Positions 1-6,300 of a stretch of 7,912 nt of DNA are shown in pieces. Location: the NCBI GenBank assembly GCA_027039465.1, contig JALWEA010000502.1, forward strand, positions 1 to 7,912. Direction: 5' to 3'. The notes under the pieces were generated by a model. The model was not told the origin of the DNA. It saw nothing but the letters and a program-made list of their open reading frames with translations, and did no database searches. The first letter of the stretch is position 1. Every line of letters begins with the position of its first letter. The stretch is from Calditrichia bacterium. GTDB lineage: Bacteria; Calditrichota; Calditrichia; Calditrichales; Calditrichaceae. Position numbers and translations under genes: made by a program.

Positions 1-362
1 CCAAAACGTTTCTCTAACAACTGCGGCTGAGAAAAAACTTGAAATTTACGAAACAGAGGCGCCAAAATAAAAAATCCGGCCATGGTCAGCAGCCAGGGAA
101 TGATCAGCAGCCAACCGCCGCCGAGCCCGTACCAGTAAAAGAGTTGTACTCCGTACACGCTCGACCAGCTCACGGACATCATGCTGGCGGAAATGGACAA
201 ACCTACCGACCAGGCCGAAAGATTGCGACTGGCTTCCCAGTAAGCGGTGTTGTCCTGCTCTTTTCCCCGCTTTTTATCGCGCAACCAAACATAAAAACCG
301 ATGCCGATGACCGTAATCGAATACAATAAAATGCCAAGCCAGTAATAAATCTTTGTGTCCAC
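1..362 (-). CDS. Sodium:solute symporter (SSS family), N-terminal part, cut by window edge
   Basis: Reading the minus strand from a GTG at 360-362 gives 120 open codons that run off the left edge. The product starts with MDTKIYYWLGILLYSI and has a first membrane helix (about residues 5-27), a short charged cytoplasmic loop (RDKKRGKEQD), the SSS-type segment YWEASRNLSAWSVGLSIS (41-58), a second helix rich in small residues (about 50-72), a YWYGLGGGW turn, a third helix (about 83-101) and the typical exit FRKFQVFSQPQLLEKRFG. That pattern (xR-x-L-x-W at helix 2, then P-x-x-R-K-x ... LLExRFG) is characteristic of PutP/SGLT-type Na+-coupled transporters in the inner membrane. The substrate cannot be told from this part. 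The GTG is chosen because GGAG lies 6 nt upstream and the N-terminus has the right length before helix 1. It follows rluD after a 345 bp repeat-filled gap, so it probably has its own promoter. Confidence 0.85.
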   Translation of the reverse strand, partial: MDTKIYYWLGILLYSITVIGIGFYVWLRDKKRGKEQDNTAYWEASRNLSAWSVGLSISASMMSVSWSSVYGVQLFYWYGLGGGWLLIIPWLLTMAGFFILAPLFRKFQVFSQPQLLEKRF

Positions 363-368
363 AACTTA

Positions 369-372
369 CTCC
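369..372 (-). promoter_or_regulatory. Ribosome binding site of the symporter gene
   Basis: GGAG on the minus strand, 6 nt from the GTG at 360-362. It is the reason for preferring this GTG, since no ATG lies in a better position. No convincing -35/-10 pair was recognised upstream. Confidence 0.6.
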
Positions 373-423
373 GGTTGGAACTTGAAATAAAATTGGTTTA
401 TTGGTTGATTGGGTAAATGGCTT

Positions 424-458
424 ATTCGTTAAACGTTATCCGTATATTCGTTAAGCGT
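424..458. repeat. Left arm of imperfect inverted repeat, itself a 13-bp tandem duplication
   Basis: ATTCGTTAA(A/G)CGT occurs at 424-436 and again at 446-458 (period 22 bp, one mismatch of A to G). The whole arm resembles the reverse complement of 633-670: both contain the ordered words ATTCGT, TATCCGT, TATTCGT and AA. The two arms enclose a more G/C-rich core of about 175 bp. The composition and lack of coding potential suggest a dispersed intergenic repeat, not a gene. Confidence 0.6.
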
Positions 459-527
459 GTGTTTGTGCACTTGTACGAGTCAGGTGGAATGTCAGGCGCG
501 TGCTCGGCGTCTCGACACCAACTAATC

Positions 528-616
528 GCGTCCGGTTCCCGAGTGATTCCGCCGACACCGATCATCTTTTACCAATGTGGAAAGACAAAGGCGGAATCGT
601 ATCGAGGGACAGACGC
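528..616. repeat. Imperfect hairpin with a 9-bp perfect core
   Basis: GATTCCGCC at 545-553 is exactly complementary to GGCGGAATC at 590-598, with 36 nt between. The match extends outward imperfectly through CCC/GGG to GCGTC (528-532) and GACGC (612-616). The region is clearly richer in G+C than the flanks. It has no following T-run on either strand, so it is not a standard intrinsic terminator. It could be the core of the element bounded by the arms at 424-458 and 633-670, or a structured RNA. Function is unknown. Confidence 0.45.
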
Positions 617-632
617 CCACCGGCTGCCTAAA

Positions 633-670
633 TTACGATTTACGAATAACGGATACACGAATATACGAAT
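633..670. repeat. Right arm of the imperfect inverted repeat
   Basis: The reverse complement reads as a chain of ATTCGT, TATTCGT, GTATCCGT, TATTCGT and AAATCGT words. It matches the left arm at 424-458 with a few gaps. It directly adjoins the TTAA-rich repeat that runs into the rluD stop codon. Confidence 0.6.
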
Positions 671-677
671 TCCTCCC

Positions 678-719
678 TTAACCCTTTAACTCTTAACTCT
701 TTTCCCCTTAACTCTTAAC
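678..719. repeat. Short tandem repeat of GAGTTAA units overlapping the rluD 3' end
   Basis: On the minus strand the word GTTAAGAGTTAA occurs at 708-719 (the last rluD codons and stop) and, as GAGTTAAGAGTTAAA, at 685-699, followed by GGGTTAAGGG. The first copy encodes the last residues V-K-S and supplies the TAA stop of rluD, so the repeat array begins inside the gene. Confidence 0.65.
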
Positions 720-1739
720 ATCCTTTTCATCCAGCAAAAACAAATCCGGTAATTTGTTCAACGCGTCCTGCATATCCTGCGGTAACGGCGCTTCGAAACT
801 GAGTCGTTCACCCGTAGTGGGATGAATAAAGGTCAATTGTTTGGCGTGCAGCGCCTGACGATCCAACATTTTCAAAAGATGCGCTCCCCGCTTGCGCAGA
901 TTCTCCGGCAGACGCATCAACTGATTTTCACGCCCGTTGTAAAGTTGATCGCCAACTACCGGATGATGCAGGTAATTGGCATGCACCCGTATTTGGTGCG
1001 TGCGCCCGGTCTCCAGCTTAAATTCAAGCAAAGTTACATATTGAAAACGCTGCAGCACTTTGTAATGCGTAACCGCATCTTTACCCCGAACATCCACGAC
1101 AAATTTCAACGGATTTTTGCGGCTGCGGGCAATGGCTTCCCGAACGGTTCCCTGCTCTTCTTCAAAATCGCCCCAAACCAAAGCCCAATAAATGCGATGT
1201 ATTTGTTTGCTGTCGAATTGTTTACGCAGCCGCCACAAGGCGCGTTGATTTTTAGCAACCACCAACAACCCCGAAGTGTCTTTGTCAAGGCGGTGTACGA
1301 TGCCAGGACGAAAATATGCGCCGGTATCCGCCAATTCGTTGGTATAATAAAGCAAGGCATTAACCAGGGTATTGGTTTCGTTGCCCTTGCCAGGGTGAAC
1401 CACCATTCCGGCCGGTTTGTTAACCACAATAACATCATCATCTTCATAAACAACGTCGATGGGCATGGAAACCGGTTGCATATCGATTTCCGTTGAAACA
1501 AACTCAATGCTGACTTTATCGCCCAGGCGCAGCAGATAACCGCTCTTAGTCCGTTTTTCATTTAATTTGACAAATCCGCTTTTAATAAGGCGGTGAAAAT
1601 AGGAACGGGTGTAGTCCGGGAAACGGGAGGTAAGAAAAACATCCAGTCGGATGCCGATATTTTCTTTATCGATGGTTATTTGTTGTTGATTACTCACGGT
1701 TCTTTTGGTTAAAGGGTGAATGGTTGAATCTGCTGACAT
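708..1739 (-). CDS. rluD: RluD-type 23S rRNA pseudouridine synthase
   Basis: A cytoplasmic RNA-modifying enzyme of the RluA/RluD family. Family knowledge: it isomerises uridines in helix 69 of 23S rRNA (RluD sites 1911, 1915, 1917); exact sites here are inferred. The 343 aa product has an N-terminal S4 RNA-binding domain (about 22-82: ENIGIRLDVFL ... RTKSGYLLRLGDKVSI), the entry motif VVNKPAGMVVHPG (105-117), the catalytic motif HRLDKDTSGLLV (149-160) with catalytic Asp152, and the downstream motif GRTHQIRVH (245-253). Length fits the family. The ATG at 1739 has only a weak Shine-Dalgarno, and residues before about 20 look non-conserved. A GTG at 1695-1697 (residue 15) is an alternative start, also without a clear site. 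lspA and rluD are neighbours in many bacteria; here about 660 bp of repeats separate them. The C-terminal VKS and stop lie in a GAGTTAA repeat. Confidence 0.93.
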   Translation of the reverse strand: MSADSTIHPLTKRTVSNQQQITIDKENIGIRLDVFLTSRFPDYTRSYFHRLIKSGFVKLNEKRTKSGYLLRLGDKVSIEFVSTEIDMQPVSMPIDVVYEDDDVIVVNKPAGMVVHPGKGNETNTLVNALLYYTNELADTGAYFRPGIVHRLDKDTSGLLVVAKNQRALWRLRKQFDSKQIHRIYWALVWGDFEEEQGTVREAIARSRKNPLKFVVDVRGKDAVTHYKVLQRFQYVTLLEFKLETGRTHQIRVHANYLHHPVVGDQLYNGRENQLMRLPENLRKRGAHLLKMLDRQALHAKQLTFIHPTTGERLSFEAPLPQDMQDALNKLPDLFLLDEKDVKS

Positions 1740-1760
1740 TGCGATCCCGACGCGGCGGTA

Positions 1761-1812
1761 GAAGAATCTCCTTCAAAGCGGCAACGGCCATGAATTATGT
1801 TAGGGATTCTTC
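1761..1812. repeat. Inverted repeat GAAGAATC / GATTCTTC in the rluD leader
   Basis: GAAGAATC at 1761-1768 is complementary to GATTCTTC at 1805-1812, and the match continues imperfectly (TCCT against AGG). The inner part on the minus strand includes an AAGGAG, but this lies about 27 nt from the rluD ATG, too far to be its ribosome site. Probably part of a dispersed intergenic repeat together with the adjoining hairpin. Confidence 0.5.
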
Positions 1813-1830
1813 GTTCCGCTGAAGCGGAAC
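1813..1830. repeat. Perfect hairpin GTTCCGC-TGAA-GCGGAAC
   Basis: A 7-bp perfect stem with a 4-nt loop, about 75-90 nt upstream of rluD. It has no T-run on the minus strand, where it is followed by GAAGAATCCC, so it is not a classical terminator. It directly adjoins the GATTCTTC arm, consistent with one composite repeat unit. Confidence 0.55.
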
Positions 1831-1972
1831 TACTAGTATTGACATGTTAAGCTCACATGGTCATTGTTTAGACCCATACACTTCTTCCATACTATCTCCC
1901 GAAGCTCGGAATTTTCAACATAGAGGGGGTGCCCACGCACTTGTGGATTTTTATTTTAGTGTTTGAATTTCT

Positions 1973-2072
1973 AAATTGTGCGCTTGCCAATTCAATTGAC
2001 TGCCTTTGCTGTGTTTAGACCCCCTAAATCCCCCTTACAGGGGGACAAAAAATCGTTTGTAAAATTGTGCGC
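1973..2072. repeat. Direct repeat AAATTGTGCGC, two copies 89 bp apart
   Basis: AAATTGTGCGC occurs at 1973-1983 and at 2062-2072. In both copies a CAATTC follows 5-6 nt later, so the similarity extends to about 24 bp with mismatches. The left G/C-tract hairpin lies between the two copies, which could mean insertion with target duplication or a tandemly duplicated repeat unit. Confidence 0.45.
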
Positions 2073-2194
2073 AATACCCAATTCTGTGGCAGTTCTATAT
2101 TTGTTTCTTCCCCAAACCGCAGAATTAACTTCTAACCGGGCAAAATCATTCGTGCCGTTTTGCGTCCCCCTACGAGGGGGACAACAGGGGGTGG
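2018..2194. repeat. Long imperfect palindromic element with G/C-tract ends (MITE-like)
   Basis: The left end (2018-2046) has the order CCCCCT, AAAT, CCCCCT, TAC, AGGGGGAC. The right end (2164-2194), read on the other strand, has CCCCCT, GTTG, TCCCCCT, CGT, AGGGGGAC. Each end folds on its own: TCCCCCT-TAC-AGGGGGA at 2029-2045 and the perfect 8-bp stem GTCCCCCT-ACG-AGGGGGAC at 2164-2182. Internally AATTCTGTGG (2080-2089) pairs with CCGCAGAATT (2117-2126) around nearly the same centre (about 2103-2106). The whole is therefore one degenerate palindrome of about 177 bp without a gene. Confidence 0.65.
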
Positions 2195-2281
2195 AAAAAA
2201 CAACTGCCAGTACTTTTGCATTCATCTCTCGCTACGCCAGGAACGACAGGTTTGGCTTCATGCCACTGCTGTAATAATCCG

Positions 2282-2289
2282 TGGCGCCA
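2282..2289. repeat. Perfect 8-bp palindrome TGGCGCCA
   Basis: A short perfect palindrome, followed at 2291-2296 by CCATGG. Short enough to be chance. It lies in the decayed repeat fragment between the large palindrome and lspA and is listed only for completeness. Confidence 0.25.
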
Positions 2290-2398
2290 GCCATGGTTCC
2301 CGACCTTGCAATGACATGCTCTTTTTTAATTTACTAACTTAATCGATCGGTTTAGGATATTAATATGTGACAAACCAAAATTTTAAACTTTGCACGAA

Positions 2399-2983
2399 CT
2401 ATGCCTGTGTATTTTCCTGGGAATCCGGCTTTTCCTCAGCCGTATGATACAGATTTTTTAAAGGATCGCCCATAAACATGATGTAACCGATCAGGAAAAT
2501 CATACCGATGGTAACGGCGGAATCGGCAATATTGAAAACCGGCCATCGGGTCATGCTGTAGCCGTTGAAATGGAATCCCAAAACATTAAAAGCCGGAATG
2601 GAAATATCAAAAAATTCAAAATCCAGAAAATCCACAACTTTACCGTACAAAAAACGATCCAGCAAATTACCGATGGCGCCGGCCGCAATCAGGCTCAAAG
2701 CCGTTTGCAGAACCCATCCTCCGTTTCGCAAGCGTACCAAATAATAAAAAACCAATAAGGCGGCTACAATGGAGAGCACGGAAAAAAGCGTGCCGTTTTG
2801 AATACGTACCCCAAATGCCATGCCCGGATTTTCCACATACGTGATGCGAAAAAAATTGCCGATGACCCGAATGGATTCTCCGAGGTTCATACTGCTTTTA
2901 ATGATGTACTTGGTGATCTGATCAAGGAACAGAGTACCGACAATGATCCCCAACATGGAAGCGTAAGACAGGTTTTTTTGCAT
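2399..2983 (-). CDS. lspA: Lipoprotein signal peptidase (signal peptidase II)
   Basis: An inner-membrane aspartic protease that cuts the signal peptide from diacylglyceryl-modified prolipoproteins, just before the lipidated Cys. The 194 aa product shows the family blocks in order: LFLDQITK at the end of helix 1 (18-25), VENPGMAFG (50-58), GNLLDR (105-110), VVDFLDF (116-122) and FNIADSAVTIG (150-160). From family knowledge the catalytic Asp pair is Asp118 and Asp154. Four membrane helices are visible (about 8-27, 65-84, 92-109, 152-171), with a polar C-terminal tail. The protein is longer than the usual 160-170 aa: the two catalytic Asp are 36 residues apart (18 in E. coli), because of extra sequence around 123-147, and the tail adds about 20 more. 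The start is poorly served: AAGG at 3000-3003 overlaps the upstream stop and is 16 nt away, so translation may be coupled to the upstream gene. Confidence 0.95.
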   Translation of the reverse strand: MQKNLSYASMLGIIVGTLFLDQITKYIIKSSMNLGESIRVIGNFFRITYVENPGMAFGVRIQNGTLFSVLSIVAALLVFYYLVRLRNGGWVLQTALSLIAAGAIGNLLDRFLYGKVVDFLDFEFFDISIPAFNVLGFHFNGYSMTRWPVFNIADSAVTIGMIFLIGYIMFMGDPLKNLYHTAEEKPDSQENTQA

Positions 2984-3001
2984 AGTGGTTTTGATTCTAC
3001 C

Positions 3002-3370
3002 TTAGCGTTGTTCTTTGACTTTGCACTCGAAACAAATAGTCGTTGTCGGCACGGCTTCCAGGCGTTTGTAGGAGATCTCTTTCCCGCACACACGGCAAAT
3101 ACCGTAGGTTCCGTTTTCGATGCGTTGCAAGGCGTCATTTAATTGTTTGAGATATTTTTCGTCTCTGGCTGCAAACATAAACGCCTTTTCACGCTCCATG
3201 TTATCGGTACCCAAATCGGCCATGTGATACGAATAAGCGGAATGATCGCCGGTCGCTTCCTTGGTTGTGGAATCAAGAACCGTAGAACGCAGATATTCCA
3301 GGTTCTTCTGTACTTCTTCCTTTTTCTTTAGGATAATCTCCTTGATGTGGTCGAGCTGTTGTTGATCCAT
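3002..3370 (-). CDS. TraR/DksA-family zinc-finger protein
   Basis: A 122 aa DksA-like protein. Family knowledge: such proteins insert a coiled coil into the RNA polymerase secondary channel and tune initiation, often together with ppGpp. Visible are an N-terminal helix (1-30), a second coiled-coil arm (about 56-87), an acidic tip ADLGTD (51-56), and a C4 zinc finger Cys92-x2-Cys95-x17-Cys113-x2-Cys116 followed by a short basic end. It is shorter than E. coli DksA (151 aa), mainly at the N-terminus. The tip has Asp-x3-Asp (52 and 56) in place of DksA's Asp-x2-Asp, closer to the TraR/YteA-like members. Its ATG shares one base with the ileS stop (TAATG), and lspA follows after 18 bp, so the three genes are probably cotranscribed. 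Whether it acts like DksA on ribosomal promoters is inferred. Confidence 0.9.
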   Translation of the reverse strand: MDQQQLDHIKEIILKKKEEVQKNLEYLRSTVLDSTTKEATGDHSAYSYHMADLGTDNMEREKAFMFAARDEKYLKQLNDALQRIENGTYGICRVCGKEISYKRLEAVPTTTICFECKVKEQR

Positions 3371-6300
3371 TAATTTATACTCCCTTGAGTTGATTTCACT
3401 AAACCGATTGTAAATTTCAAATCATCAATTTTTACTTCTTTCTTAAACGGAGCATTCATCGTATCGAATTCAATAGCATCGGCCAATGTCTCGTTGCGAA
3501 TATATTCGTCACGATTTCGTAAAGCATTGACTTTTTCGGCAGGCAGCCCCTGCACCTGAATGATAATGTGATCCGTTACTTCAAAACCCGCTTCTTTACG
3601 CAGGTTCTGCACCCGATTTACAAATTCACGGGCAAAGCCTTCTTCCAACAGGCTATCGGTTAATTCCAAATCCAAAGCAATCGTCAAATATTCGTCGGAA
3701 GAAACGGCAAAATTACCTTTGGCCTCGGAGGTTACGATAACATCTTCTTTCTCTAGTTTAATTTCACGATTTTCAACATTCACGTTAATAAAACCGTTTT
3801 TCTCCAATTCACGGATTTGCTCACCCGTAAAATTTTTAATGACGCCGCTTAACGGCCCCATCAACTTACCAACTTTGGCGCCAAGCACCTTAAAATTCGG
3901 TTTGGCTTTGCGCTCAACCAGTTCGGCATCGTCTTCCACAAATTCAATGGCTTTAATATTAACTTCATCGGTAATAATCGAGGCCATTTTTTCAATATCT
4001 TTGCGATCCGCCGCATTTCGAGCATAAATAACCGCGCGACTCAACGGTTGCCGCACACGGATTTGTTTTTCATTACGCAATGCACGAATCGCAGTGACAA
4101 TGCGCTGGGCCAAATCCATGGCTTTTTCCAAAGCCGCATCCTGCTGCTGTTTACGCTCATCGTCTAGTTTCGGATAATCGGTCAAATGCACGCTCAGCGG
4201 CGCATCGGCGGACTTTAAATTCTGATAGATTTCTTCGGCCGTGAACGGTGCCATCGGTGCCATAAGCTGAGCAAAAGTCAACAAGACTTCATGCAACGTT
4301 TGGTAAGCGGCCAATTTATCGCTACCAGATTCCGATTTCCAGAAACGACGGCGGTTCCGACGCACATACCAATTGGAGACATCGTCAATCATAAAATCGG
4401 ACAATGCACGAACCGCTTTTGTAATATCATAATGATCCAGGCTGTCACGCACACGCCCGATAACCGTATTCATTTTGGAAATAATCCAGCGGTCGATCTC
4501 GGGACGTTGCGCATAAGGAACGCTTTCTTCGTTACCCGTGTAGCCGTCTAGATTGGCATACATGACGAAAAAGGAATAGACATTCAGCAGGGTGGAAAAG
4601 AATTTGCGCACAACTTCCTGCAAACCGGCCACGTCAAATTTTTTGGGAATCCAGGGCGGACTAACCGCCATGAAATACCAACGCAACGGATCGGCGCCGT
4701 ACTTATCCATCATTTCCATCGGAAAGACCACATTCCCGCGGGACTTACTCATCTTTTGGCCGTCTTTATCCAAAATCAATTCGTTGACAATAATATTTTT
4801 AAAGGCCGGTTTGTTGAACAGAACCGTGGAAATATTGTGCAATGTGTAGAACCAACCACGCGTTTGATCGATGCCTTCGGCGATAAAATCTGCCGGAAAG
4901 CTCTTTTGGAATAGTTCCTTATTTTCAAACGGATAGTGGAACTGAGCAAACGGCATGGAGCCGGAATCAAACCAAACATCAATAATCTCGGGCGTACGGC
5001 GGTAGATTTTACCGTCTTTTTCAAAGATAATGCGATCCACAAACGGGCGATGCAAATCGATCTGATCTTCCACTTCGCTGACCGGGACACGAGTGCCGTC
5101 TTCTTTCTCGTACAAACCCTGCTTCAATTCTTCAATGGAACCGATGGCAATAATGTCCTGTTTATCTTCGCTAACCCATAACGGCAAAGGAGTTCCCCAG
5201 TAACGATCTCGCGAAAGCGACCACTCTTTTACATCTTCCAGCCAGTTCCCAAAGCGTCCCGTGCCGATTTCCGGAGGATTCCAATTAATGGTTTTGTTCA
5301 GTTCCACCATCTGTTCCTTGTAACGCGGCGAATCGATGAACCACGATTCGCGGGCGTAGTAAATAATGGGATTATCGGTGCGCCAGCAATGGGGATAACT
5401 GTGCACATAATCAAAGGTATTGCGATACAGCTTACCCATTTGCTTTAACTTCTTTACGACATCCTTATCCACGCCCTCTTCCACGTGATCGGTATATTGA
5501 AACGTTTTAACCGTTCGTCCCGAAAATTCACCCACTTCGTCGGTAAAACGTCCGCCAGGGGTAACCGGCTGTAAAAACGGTAAATTGTATTTTTTGGACA
5601 TGTCATAGTCGTCCTGACCAAAAGCCGGTGCCAAATGCACAATACCGGAACCGTCTTCCGTGGAAACAAAGTCACCGATTAGTACGGTTAATGCATTCGG
5701 ATATTTTTCCCGATCGATTTTCAGATAATCGAAAATCTGTTCGTAAACCGTTCCGAACAATTCCTTACCCTTAAATCGAGCCAAAATTTTGTATTCACCG
5801 TCAAGCACTTCCAAGCGCGCTTCGGCCAACACCAATTTGTCGGTCAATGTTTCTTCACCGTTTTTTGTTTTGATTTTACGCGTGTTTTCAACCAGTACAT
5901 AGTCGATATCCGCGCCAACGGCCATGGCCACATTGGAAATAAGCGTCCAAGGGGTAGTCGTCCAAACCAGTAACTGTGCGCCTTCGATTTCTTTAATGGG
6001 CGACGAGACAACCTTGACCTTGATAAAGCAATTAGGGTCCGTCACATCACGATAGCCCAAGGAGAGCTCGTGCGAACTCAAGGGCGTTTCAATGGTCGGA
6101 GATTGAGGAACAATTTTGAAATCGCGGTAAATGAGTCCTTTGTCGAAAATTTGCTTAATCGCCCACCAAACCGACTCGATATATTCGTTTTTGTAAGTAA
6201 TGTAGGCATTGTCCAAATCGATCCAATAGCCCATGCGGTCGGTCAGCGTGCGCCAGCCTTCTTTCATTTCGATGTGTTTATTTACTAGTTCCTTGCAGGC

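Larger units (their letters stand above)
1740..2398. other. Gene-free, repeat-rich region between lspA and rluD
   Basis: No credible gene lies in these roughly 660 bp on either strand. The short open frames that exist cross palindromic repeats and resemble no protein. The stretch holds a hairpin in the rluD leader (1813-1830), an inverted pair of G/C-tract repeats (2018-2046 and 2164-2194), an 11-bp direct repeat (1973-1983 and 2062-2072), and a right part (about 2215-2315) with CGCTACGCC-AGGAACGACAG and TGCAATGACATG fragments that look like decayed dispersed repeats. I see no clear lspA terminator and no strong rluD promoter. Confidence 0.7.

Noticed and set aside
480..630. Possible tRNA or other RNA gene in the G/C-rich core (GGTTCCCGAGT resembles a T-loop)
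   Set aside because: No acceptor stem, anticodon arm or cloverleaf could be built around it on either strand.
417..689. A 90-codon plus-strand frame upstream of rluD's 3' end
   Set aside because: It runs through both arms of the inverted repeat and the GAGTTAA array, with no protein-like features.
822..1496. A 224-codon open frame on the plus strand, opposite rluD
   Set aside because: It is fully antisense to the conserved pseudouridine synthase domain, and its translation has no recognisable motif or domain.
1839..1867. TTGACA on the plus strand as a -35 box
   Set aside because: No acceptable -10 box at the right distance, and no plus-strand gene follows.
2029..2182. G/C hairpins as intrinsic terminators after lspA
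   Set aside because: Neither hairpin is followed by a T-run on the minus strand, and the symmetry is explained better by a repeat element.
1978..2274. Open frames on both strands across the palindromic element, e.g. a 98-codon plus-strand frame
   Set aside because: They consist of translated G/C-tract repeats (PPKSPLQGDK, VPLRGGQQGV), a common source of false small proteins; no ribosome site.
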